Shown here in pieces: positions 55,647 through 64,000 of a stretch of DNA of 64,000 nt. How positions within the stretch are numbered: the first letter of the stretch is position 1; the number at the start of each line of letters is the position of its first letter. Source of the DNA: Sphingomonadaceae bacterium (GTDB taxonomy: Bacteria > Pseudomonadota > Alphaproteobacteria > Sphingomonadales > Sphingomonadaceae); contig JACKLA010000001.1 in the NCBI GenBank assembly GCA_024236155.1, forward strand, positions 496,001-560,000. The letters are read 5' to 3'. The position numbers and the translations under genes are program-made. The notes under the pieces are model-generated. The model was not told the origin of the DNA. It saw nothing but the letters and a program-made list of their open reading frames with translations, and did no database searches.

Positions 55647-56807
55647 TCATTGCGGTCGACCGCGACGATTAACCCAGCCCTCGCAAAACCCCTTCCACGC
55701 AGCGGCCAGCTTTGCCCCACGGAGCTTTTCTAGTCGCTCACCCAACTGAGCGCGAAAGCCATCAGCCATCATATCCACATCCCAACCGCCGCCATACTGC
55801 CGGCCGATCGAGAGGAACTCGGACTCGTGTTCGCCATAACGCAGCGAGCCCCTCGGAAAGGTGACCTCTGCGGGCTTACTGCGTGCAACTGCCTTGCGCG
55901 GTGCCCGAATAGCCCCCTGCCCCACGGAGATGCTTTCAACTGCCCCCTCCCGGCGCGCTTGGCGGCCAGCGGAATGGCGATCCAGTTCATCGACTGTCTC
56001 AATCACCTCGGGCGCACCCTTTGGCTCAAACCGGAACTCAAGTTCGGTAACGGTTCTGCCTTGTCGTATCTCGCGCCACTCGACGCGGAAGTGCGCCAAT
56101 TGGTCGATCTCTGACTTAGCCTTTTCGAGGACCTTTCTGCGAAGCTGGGCGAAGTCGGTGTAGACCTCTGGAGGAATACCGAGAGCGGCTCGAAGAGCCT
56201 GCATATCGCCCCGCCAGGTCGCCTGACGACGATGCAACCGAAGCGCTCCCAGTTCGTACAGCTTGAGCGCATAATTCGACCGGAATCCAAGCACTGCCTG
56301 CCGATTGAGTACGGCGTAAGTCTCTGATGCCTGGATCAGCTTGCGCGCATCAGGCGTGAACTCCCACTCGATCCACCCTGCTTCGCCGCCTTCTTCCTCG
56401 GTTTCCTCGCGAGACCGGGAGATTAATGAGAACAGCAGCGTTGCCTTTTTCCCACGCCAAGACTTGTCATCAACCGCGAAGAGCGTTCGGTGCAATTCCT
56501 GGAGCATGTCGGTGATCCGCTCATTCCCCTTATGGCCTCGGCGGATGTCTGCTTTGCGGATGCGGTGTGGCCGATCTTCCCAAGCATCTCCTCCCGCAGT
56601 CAAGATCATCAGGGCGAGTAGCCGAGACGCCGTAAGACTGAGCGATTCACCTTTGACGAATTTGATTTCGATGATGCTACCCGGCTTAGCGAACTCATCT
56701 CCGCCTTTCGCCTTCAGAGCTGCGGCAACGCGCATGGCACGACCAGGAGCAACTTCCTCCACGGCCTCATCAGTGGCTTCAGCTATTTGGCCAGCTTCAC
56801 TTTCCAT
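55647..56807 (-). CDS. rep: Plasmid replication initiator (Rep_3/RepB family)
   Basis: The 386-residue protein has the two winged-helix layout of Rep_3 initiators: SLSLTASRLLALMILTAGGDAW and a DIRRGHKGNERITDMLQELHR segment in the first domain, and the signature NRQAVLGFRSNYALKLYELGALRLHRR leading to the second. Rep binds iterons to open the origin. The ATG at 56807 is preferred to the TTG at 56819. Iterons lie upstream and an inverted GTCAGG repeat lies in the promoter region. Confidence 0.88.
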   Translation of the reverse strand: MESEAGQIAEATDEAVEEVAPGRAMRVAAALKAKGGDEFAKPGSIIEIKFVKGESLSLTASRLLALMILTAGGDAWEDRPHRIRKADIRRGHKGNERITDMLQELHRTLFAVDDKSWRGKKATLLFSLISRSREETEEEGGEAGWIEWEFTPDARKLIQASETYAVLNRQAVLGFRSNYALKLYELGALRLHRRQATWRGDMQALRAALGIPPEVYTDFAQLRRKVLEKAKSEIDQLAHFRVEWREIRQGRTVTELEFRFEPKGAPEVIETVDELDRHSAGRQARREGAVESISVGQGAIRAPRKAVARSKPAEVTFPRGSLRYGEHESEFLSIGRQYGGGWDVDMMADGFRAQLGERLEKLRGAKLAAAWKGFCEGWVNRRGRPQ

Positions 56808-56850
56808 GCCATATTTCAATCAGAGCGTGATTCTCGGAGCCTGATTGCTG

Positions 56851-56884
56851 CCTGACCTGACCTCTTTCGTCAAGTCAGGTCAGG
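56851..56884. repeat. Inverted repeat in the rep promoter (probable Rep operator)
   Basis: CCTGACCTGAC (56851-56861) and GTCAGGTCAGG (56874-56884) are perfect 11-base inverted copies around a 12-base spacer, 44 bases upstream of the rep start. Each arm contains two overlapping copies of the iteron core GTCAGG, as in Rep-autoregulated operators where a Rep dimer binds inverted half-iterons. Confidence 0.7.
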
Positions 56885-56912
56885 ATGGTTAGGCGGTGAC
56901 CACCCCCAAGCG

Positions 56913-57167
56913 GTCAGGATAGGATTGCTGCCGATCGCTCGACAAAGCCACGAAAACCAACGAGTCGGCGTACTCCCGGTTGAAATCGGAATTTCACCTT
57001 GATTTCGACCTCTTCGCGATTCAGATACTCGCGTCGTCACGGTATGGAATGCAAGCTCAGCTGGCTCCCCCAAGGAGTCAGGATAGCCCCAACCGGTCAG
57101 GTGAGTTCCCCCGACGGGTCAGGCCGTAGCCCCCACTAGGACAGGCAAACTCCCCCGTCTGGTCAGC
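56913..57167. repeat. Iteron array (plasmid replication origin)
   Basis: The core GTCAGG, mostly preceded by a C-run (CCCC then about five bases), recurs at 57077, 57096, 57118, 57140 (GACAGG) and 57162 (GTCAGC), plus an outlying copy at 56913. Spacing of the last four is exactly 22 bases, two helical turns. With the divergent rep and Toprim genes, this is an iteron-type oriV. The A+T-rich stretch 57180-57280 could be the melting region; I saw no clear DnaA box. Confidence 0.75.
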
Positions 57168-57382
57168 TATTTGGTCGTAAGAGCTTGGAAATACTACGGT
57201 TCTAGCTCCCTGAATCTGAATCCTTAGAATCAAGAATCCTTCCGCTGCAAGCAGCGGCGTTGATAAAATGATTTTTGAAGGATCAGATGCCGATTCGCGG
57301 CTTCGAAATGAAGAGCCCATTCGGAGAGCACGGAACACGCAATCAGCTACAGGGGAGGGGAGTAGGGCTGAGCTGGGTGATT

Positions 57383-58225
57383 ATGCCCTTCGTCAGCAAT
57401 CATCCCACGTCGGGTCTCCGAGCTCTCGTCGCCCGCCTCGGTGGCAAGTGGTCCGGTAACACCGCGATGTGTCGTTGCCCCTCCCATGCAGACCGAACCC
57501 CGTCACTGGCGATCAGGCAAGGCGATCGCGGCATCCTCGTCACCTGCCATGCCGGTTGCGATGCAACAGATGTTCTCCGAGCGCTGCGCAGGATTGCTGA
57601 TCTGCCAAGCATAGGACCCGCCGAGACATCAGGTCGGCAGGTTCGCCAGCCATCGGCCTTTCTCGCCATCTGGCAGGCAGGCCGGCAAATCGCGGGCACT
57701 CTCGCCGAACGGTATGTCCGGGAGGTTCGCAATATCTGGGCTCCGCTTGATGACCTGCGCTATCATCCGCGCTGTCCGAGAGGGCAGGGGAGGCTGGTCG
57801 AGTTTGAGCCCGCTTTGCTCGTCGCCATGCGTAAGGCCGGAGAGATCGCAGCAATCCAGCGGATTTTTCTCGATCCATTGAGTGCCAGCTACACCGACAA
57901 GCTCGAACTCGGGCGCGCGATCGGCGCAGCCTGGACCAACGGACCCGCTGCTAAAACGATCGGCCTTTGTGAGGGCTTTGAGACAGCCGCGGCATACACT
58001 TCGCTCACTGGCGTCCAGGCTTGGTCCAGCATGGGTGCCAAGCGCTTCCACCAGGTTGAGCTCCCAACGAGCGTCGAGCGGGTGATCCTGCTTGCAGACA
58101 ACGACCCGGAAGGCCGCCGGGCAGAAGCGAGAGCGCGTGAAGCTTTGGTCCGACCCGGCCTCGCGATCGACACGGAGTGGCCACCGGGCGCCATGAACGA
58201 CTGGGCACAGCTCCTGAAGCGGTGA
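57383..58225 (+). CDS. Zinc-finger/Toprim primase-like protein
   Basis: From the ATG at 57383 the 280-residue protein has a CHC2-like zinc site (CRCPSHADRTPSL, then VTCHAGCD) and a Toprim_3 domain (GLCEGFETAAAY with its acidic residue, and VILLADNDPEGRRAEARA with the D-x-D). This matches plasmid or phage primase-like proteins. It diverges from rep across the iterons. The open frame starts at 57275, so the start is uncertain. Confidence 0.85.
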   Translation: MPFVSNHPTSGLRALVARLGGKWSGNTAMCRCPSHADRTPSLAIRQGDRGILVTCHAGCDATDVLRALRRIADLPSIGPAETSGRQVRQPSAFLAIWQAGRQIAGTLAERYVREVRNIWAPLDDLRYHPRCPRGQGRLVEFEPALLVAMRKAGEIAAIQRIFLDPLSASYTDKLELGRAIGAAWTNGPAAKTIGLCEGFETAAAYTSLTGVQAWSSMGAKRFHQVELPTSVERVILLADNDPEGRRAEARAREALVRPGLAIDTEWPPGAMNDWAQLLKR

Positions 58226-58293
58226 GGGGAGGGGGGCTGCAGGGGATGTGCCGCCGGTCGGCAGCAGACCTGACAATTCTCCCGGAGACCTCC

Positions 58294-61200
58294 ATGACCG
58301 CTACGATCTCACGCAGCAGCGCTATTCTCGGTGCTGCGCGCACGCTTGCCGCCAAGCTCCTGCTCGCCATTCCGATCGACCGGGCGGCGCTCACCCAGGC
58401 TATGACCGAAAGCGCAGGGGCAAGCGATGCGGAGGGTGCCTGGACCCAGCGCGAGAGCTTCGAGGCGCTCGAAGTGGCGCTGGCCATGGCAATCCCGGAA
58501 CTCGTGGGCCGGCTGGATGCCGGTTCTGCGATCGGCACGCTCGAGGCACTTGCACGAGAACTGCCGACTCACACGGTGCGCAGCGAAGACCAGATCGCCT
58601 TCCAGCAGTTCTCGACGCCGCCGGCGCTGGCCTGCCTTGCCGTCCTTTTGGCCCGCCTGCGATCCGACGACGTCGTCCTCGAACCGAGCGCAGGCACCGG
58701 GATCATCGCTTCGCTGGCGAAGGGCACCGTGAAGCAGTGCCTGCTCAACGAACTTGAAGAGACCCGGGCTGACCTCCTCGAAGGTCTGTTCCCGGGCGCG
58801 GCGGTCTACCGCCACGATGGCGCCAAGATCGCTGCGCTGCTTGCTGGCACCGAGAGGCCGAGCGCGATCGTGATGAACCCGCCGTTCTCGGTGTCGCAGT
58901 CGCGCGGTGAAGACCAGAATACCGCGGCACGGCACCTGCGGGCCGCGCTCGACCACTTGCTGCCCGGTGGCCGGGTGGTGGCAATCATGCCCGACTGGTT
59001 CGCTCCCTCAGCGCGGGAAGGGGAGGTGTTCCGCCGCACCCTCGAAGGCGCGCGTGTCGTACTGTCGCTGCGGCTCGACAAGGGTGGCTACGCCAAGCAC
59101 GGCACCGGCATCGCCGTGCGCTTGCTGGTGATCGACAAGGTGCCGGGCGACATGTCGGTCTCGACGATCAACCGAGCTTCGGTCAGCGAGCTCTTCGCGG
59201 CGATCGGCCAGGTTCCGTCACGTGCAGCCCTGCGCGAAACTGCGACGGCAGCGGCACCACGCCCCAAACTGAGCATGTTCCGGTCAGTGAAGAGCGGCCC
59301 GGCGCGGCCCGTGATCGTGCGGGCACCGCAGACCAATGAGGTCCGCCCGGTCGCCTACCAGGTGCTCGATGAACCCGCGGCAATGGGCGAGCAGCGCGGG
59401 GTCTATGCCGACTATCGCCCGTCGCGCGTGGTCATTCCCGAAGCGGGCGAGCATCCAACCCATCTGGTCGAGTCTGCCGCCATGGCGTCCATTGCCGCGC
59501 CAAGGCCCGGCTATGTCCCGTGCCTGCCCGAACGCACGGTCACCGCCCGGCTGCTCTCGGCCGCCCAACTCGAAACTGTGATCTACGCAGGCGAAGCCTG
59601 GAGCCGCGATCTCCATGGCCGATTTAGCCAGACCGCTGGCGAAGTCGCGCTCAAGGAAGATCCCGAGGGGCAGCTCTACCGCACCGGGTTCTTCCTCGGT
59701 GACGGCACCGGAGCAGGGAAGGGGAGACAGGCTGCGGCCTGCATTCTCGACCAGTGGCTCAAGGGCAATCGCCGCCACATCTGGATCTCGAAGAACGCAC
59801 CGCTGCTCGAAGACGCCCAGCGCGACTGGACCGCGATCGGCGGTCTGCCATCGGACATCATCGACCTTGCACGCTGGAAGATCGGCGAGGAGATCACTGC
59901 GCCGGAAGGCATCCTGTTCGTGCCATACGGCACGCTGCGCTCGGCCCGCGTCGAAGACACCCGGCTCGACCAGATCGTGCGCTGGGCCGGTGCCGACTTC
60001 GAAGGCGTGATCGTGTTCGACGAGGCCCATGAAATGGGCGGCGTTGCGGGCGGGGAGGGGGCACTCGGTCAGAAGCAAGGCTCTCTCCAGGGGATCGCCG
60101 GGGTGCTATTGCAGAACACTCTGCCGCGCGCCCGGGTGCTTTACGCTTCCGCCACGGGAGCCTCGGACGTCAACAACCTCGCCTATGCGGTGCGGCTTGG
60201 ACTTTGGGGTCCCGGCACGGCCTTTGCGAACCGCGAGCAGTTCATCTCCGAGATCCGCGACGGCGGCATTGCCGCGATGGAACTGGTGGCGCGCGATCTC
60301 AAGGCTTCGGGGCTTTATCTCGCCCGTGCGCTCAGCTTCGCCGGGATCGAGTACGACATCCTGCGCCACGACCTCAGCCTCGACCAGATCGCGATCTACG
60401 ACACCTATTGCGAGGCCTGGACGATCATCCACCAGAACCTTGAGGCCGCGCTCGAACTGACCGGGATTGTCGATGGCCTCGAAGATCGCACCTTGAACAG
60501 CGGTGCCAAGGCCGCGGCGCGCAGCCGGTTCGAGGGCACCAAGCAGCGCTTCTTCAGCCAGGTGCTGCTTTCGATGAAGCTGCCATCGATCTATCCCGCG
60601 ATAGACGAGCATCTGGCACAGGATGAAAGCGTGGTCGTGCAGCTGGTCAGCACGGCGGAATCGATCCTCAACCGGCGGCTGAACGAGCTCGAACCGGAGG
60701 AGCGCGAGACGCTCGACATAACAACCGACTGCAAGGAATACGTCGTCGACTACCTTGGCCGCGCATTCCCAACCCGCCAGATGGAGGAATACGTCGACGA
60801 ACTCGGCGATGTCCGCTCGCGCCCGATGTATGACGACGCCGGCAACCCCGTTCATCAACCCCGAGGCCGAGGCAACGCGTGAGAGCTGCTCGAATATATC
60901 TGCGCCATGCCGCCGATCCCGACCGCGCTCGATGCCTTGCTCGAGCACTATGGCGTCACGGCGGTGGCCGAAGTGACGGGGCGGTCCAAGCGCCTGGTGC
61001 GCGATGGCTCGGGTCAGCAGCGCCTCGAAAGCCGCTCGCCGCGCACCAACCTTGCCGAGACCAGCGCGTTCATGACCGGAGCCAAGCGCATCCTCGTATT
61101 CTCCGACGCTGGCGGCACCGGGCGCAGTTACCATGCCAGTCTCGACGTCAAGAACCAGCAGCGCCGTGTCCACTTCCTGCTTGAACCGGGGTGGCGCGCC

Positions 61201-61516
61201 GACCGGGCAATCCAGGGCCTCGGGCGCACGCATCGCACCCATCAGGCCTGCCCGCCACTGTTCCGCCCGGTCACCACCGACTGCAAGGGCGAGGCGCGGT
61301 TCACCAGCACCATCGCTCGCCGCCTCGATGCGCTGGGCGCACTGACACGCGGTCAGCGCCAGACCGGCGGTCAGGGCATGTTCGATGCTTCCGACAATCT
61401 TGAGAGCATCTACGCCAAGCACGCGTTGCACGACTGGTATTGCCTGCTTGCCACCGGCAAGCTCAAAAGCACCAGCTTGCAGGAGTTCGAGACGATCAGC
61501 GGGCTCGAACTAGGAT
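58294..61516 (+). pseudogene. Strawberry-notch-type methyltransferase/helicase protein, frameshifted and 3'-truncated
   Basis: The ATG at 58294 (GGAG upstream) begins a protein with an N6-methyltransferase-like region (EPSAGTG at 130-136, NPPF at 195-198), then a superfamily 2 helicase with Walker A GDGTGAGKGRQ (469-479) and DEAH in VFDEAHEMGG. At 60882 it stops because of one additional base near 60853; one base missing near 60888 restores the original frame, which continues to about 61516 through SDAGGTGRSYHASLD and QGLGRTHRTHQ (helicase C region). The normal ~300-residue C-terminus is absent, the sequence after about 61500 being unrelated. Large proteins of this type occur on alphaproteobacterial plasmids. 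Confidence 0.8.
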
Positions 61517-61873
61517 ATTCTCGCGACAATCGAGCCCTGCGGTCATCCGACCTGGGGCGATGGGCGGGCGGCCCGCGACACGGTGATCCGCGCCCGCGTT
61601 CTCAATGAACGATCATAGTGCATGACCAAGAGACATGACGCCTCGCGAGCCTGCTCGAAAGATCGGGTGTCGTCACCGAGAACCGCCATCGATTTCGGCG
61701 CATGCGCACCCTGGTGCTATCACCTAGCGCTCAATGATGCCCTTCGCCTGACAGCCCGCGTTGCTGCCAACAGAATGCGGGCGTCGTGATACGAATCCTG
61801 TCAAAGTCCCGGGACGGGCCTTTCGGTACTGAGCCGTTCGGCTCGATCCATTCCGGCCATGAGGAGCCCTCCC
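61517..61873. other. Junction region after the broken helicase gene
   Basis: About 360 bases with no recognised gene. Helicase homology ends near its left edge and the ParB-like gene begins at its right edge. It probably records a deletion or rearrangement. No insertion sequence ends were recognised. Confidence 0.45.
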
Positions 61874-63930
61874 GTGAACGATATCCAGATGATCCCGCTC
61901 AGGCAAGCTGCGCTTGTCCGAGGCCAATGTCCGCAAGAACGACAGCAACCTCTTCATCGAGGAGCTTGCCGCCAATATCGAGGCCAAGGGCCTCCTGCAG
62001 AACCTGATCGTGGTGCCCGCCAAAAGGCGCGGGTTCTTCGACGTCACCGCCGGCGGTCGGCGCCTGCGCGCGCTCAATGCATCTGCTCGAGGCGGGCAAG
62101 GTGGCCAAGACCCACGAAGTGCCTTGCAAGGTCATCGACACCGACAGCGCCGAGCAGTCCGAACTTTCGCTGATCGAGAACGTCATCCGCCTCGACATGA
62201 CCCCGACCGACGAGATCCGCGCTTACAAGCACTTCGTCAACGAGGGCAGCGACCTCGACGCGATCGCCAAGCGGTTCGGCCGCACGCGACGGTTCATCGA
62301 GGGTCGCCTGCGCCTGGCTGATCTCGCCGATCCGATCTTCGCCGCACTCGAGGAAGGCCAGATCACGCTCGATGTTGCCAAGGCCTACGCGACCACGCCC
62401 AATCACGAACGCCAGATGATGGTGTGGAACGAACTGGCCGATTCCTGGCAGGGCAACCAGCCCGATTCGATCCGGCGCATGATCACCCACAGCGCTGTGC
62501 GCTCGTCCTCGCCGATGGCAAGGCTCGCCGGTGAAGCAGAATACCTCGCTGCGGGTGGCCGGATCGAGCGCGATCTCTTCACCGAGGACTCGAACGAGAC
62601 CTGGATCGACGCCGAAATCGCCCAGCGCATCGCCGGCGAGAAACTCCAGGCTTTTGCAACAGAGGTCGCCGAGACTTCGGGCTATGCCTGGGTGCGCCCG
62701 GTTCTTGAAAGCCGAGTGCCCTATGCGGCAACCGAAGACCTGCACCAGGTCCATCTCGAACCCGCCCCGCTTACCGACAAGGAACAGGCCGAGGCCGACC
62801 GCCTACTCGAGACGATCTCCGCCCTCGAAGCCGAAAGCGACGGCCTTGATGAAGACGACGAGACTGCGGCTGCAGACTTCCAGTCACGCTGGGAAGCAGC
62901 GACCGAAGCGTACGACGCCCTTCACGACAAACCCCCGGTGATCCCCGAGGAGATGAAGGCTAACCTCGGCTGCTTCGTCATCGTGCGCGAGAACGGCGAG
63001 CCGGCCATTGCCCACGGCCTCTACAGCGACAAGCCGCTCGAGAAGCGCAAGGCGCGTGGCAGCGACGCCAGTGGCGAGGGTAGTGCGCCTGACGGAGGCG
63101 GCGATGCCGGATCGGCGCCCAAACCGCTTTCGCAGAAGCTGGTCGAGGAGCTCGCCGTGCAGCGCCGCGACATCCTCTCGGTCAACCTCGCAGCCAACCC
63201 GGCGATCGCGCTCGATTACATGATCTTCGCGATTGCCGATGCCGGGCTCACCTACGGCGCACAGGCGCTCGGCACCACGATCCGCGCGCCATCGCCCTCG
63301 CTCTACCTTGCCAGCTATCCGGAGTCTCCGGCGCACACGCTGATGGCCGACATGCGTGAGACGCTCGATACCGCCTGGACCGAACATGAGCGCACGGTCG
63401 AGAGGTTCACCGCGTTCAGCGCGCTCGATGACGAAGCCAAGGCCGCATGGCTGGCCTGGTGCGTTGCCCGTACGCTCGAAGCGAGCATGGGCGTGGCGCG
63501 CAAACCCGGCCAGTCCGGTCCCGAACCGATCGAACTCCACGATCATCTGGCATCGCTGATGGAGATCAACGTCGCCAATCACTGGCGGCCCACCTCGGCC
63601 AACTACTTCGACCGGGTGAGCAAGCAGACACTGCTCGCGCACGTCACCGAAGTGGGCGGACCGACCATGGCGGCAATCTTCATGGGCGCCAAGAAGGGCG
63701 ACCTATCCGCATCCTGCAAGAAGCTGTTCGCCGGTGAGACCATCGTCGCGCCCGAGGTCAAGCAGGCAGCGCTGGCCTGGGTGCCTGAGGCGATGCGGTT
63801 CCGGGTGCTGGGTGACACCGGGGCAGGGGAGGCGCAGCCCGACGAAGGCGAAGGTGAATCTCCGAACGAAGCGCCCGAACCGGACGTCACAGATGCCGCC
63901 GATGAGGTCCGCGAAACGGTCGACGCCTGA
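61874..63930 (+). pseudogene. Large ParB/Spo0J-like plasmid protein with two N-terminal frameshifts
   Basis: A GTG at 61874 with GAGGAG upstream starts NDIQMIPLRQ; one additional base near 61907 shifts the frame into LRLSEANVRKNDSNLFIEELAANIEAKGLLQNL, and another near 62076 shifts it into MHLLEAGKVAKTHEVPCKV, which is then open to 63930. Joined, these give a ParB N-terminal domain (GFFDVTAGGRRLRAL as the ParB box), an HTH region (AIAKRFGRTRRFIEGRLRLADL) and a long C-terminal part of unknown role. The piece from 62077 has 617 residues and could be translated separately, but would lack half of the ParB domain. Confidence 0.8.
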
Positions 63931-64000
63931 TTATCCGAATGCTTTGCTATCCCCGCCTGGCCAAGGTGCCGGGCGAGGATGGCTTGCGCCCCAACAACAC

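Noticed and set aside
56913..57167. CRISPR-like short repeats
   Set aside because: The repeated core is only about six bases with a C-run and a 22-base period, next to a Rep_3 gene; this is an iteron array. No CRISPR array or cas gene is present in the window.
61786..62007. Short rightward frame near the ParB-like start
   Set aside because: Overlaps the GTG-started ParB-like reading with no recognisable product; explained as a shadow.

Overview
The window looks like a piece of an alphaproteobacterial chromosome, most likely Sphingomonadales and probably Erythrobacteraceae-like. The grounds are high G+C in the core, a SciP (DUF1153) regulator, a sucC gene without an adjacent sucD, a sigma-EcfG-type promoter and typical Wzx/Wza/Wzc exopolysaccharide genes. 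The lineage is an inference from gene content. No rRNA is present, and the only tRNA sequence is a 3' half-gene.

Bases 1-19550 hold an exopolysaccharide or capsule locus of the flippase/polymerase type. A leftward block carries a truncated sulfotransferase, a flippase, an AsnB-type amidotransferase, a sialidase-like beta-propeller protein, a methyltransferase, a GT4 glycosyltransferase and a carbamoyltransferase. An EpsG-like polymerase points right. A second leftward block has an unknown capsule-type protein, a pyruvyl transferase and a nucleotide-sugar dehydrogenase. A rightward operon has an O-antigen ligase/polymerase, a Wza-type lipoprotein, a Wzc-type tyrosine kinase with a (Tyr-Gly)9 tail, and a membrane protein of unknown function. 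Together they would make, decorate (sulfate, carbamoyl, pyruvate, methyl), polymerise and export a polysaccharide. The carbamoyltransferase and EpsG-like genes are poorer in G+C than their neighbours and look acquired.

Bases 19560-42629 are ordinary core chromosome: fabI, a YihY-family protein, a DnaJ/CbpA co-chaperone, pdxH, a CDF metal transporter, a PhzF-like protein, a serine hydrolase, mnmA, a small gene coupled to sciP, a stress membrane protein behind an EcfG promoter, an RND efflux pair with two additional membrane helices, a DUF445 protein, etfBA behind a palindromic operator, a DUF6265/LprI fusion, sucC, an inositol-phosphatase-like enzyme, an OmpA-family lipoprotein and a CNNM/hemolysin-family protein.

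At 42608-42657 the core stops in the 3' half of a tRNA-Thr(GGU) gene, directly followed by a tyrosine integrase. From there to the window end lies an accessory element that carries a complete plasmid backbone: an iteron origin (56850-57170), a Rep_3-type initiator, ParA, ParB, three identical palindromic partition sites, a second tyrosine recombinase, a WGR protein, a Toprim/zinc-finger primase-like protein, a Strawberry-notch helicase and a large ParB-like protein. It also carries an IS1182-type insertion that has altered the end of a NUDIX gene, a decayed IS1595-type transposase, a resolvase tail, a truncated SMC-like ATPase and unknown genes. The last two large genes contain several single-base frameshifts. 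The simplest reading is a plasmid integrated at tRNA-Thr, partly decayed (or with indel errors in the sequence); its right end lies outside the window.
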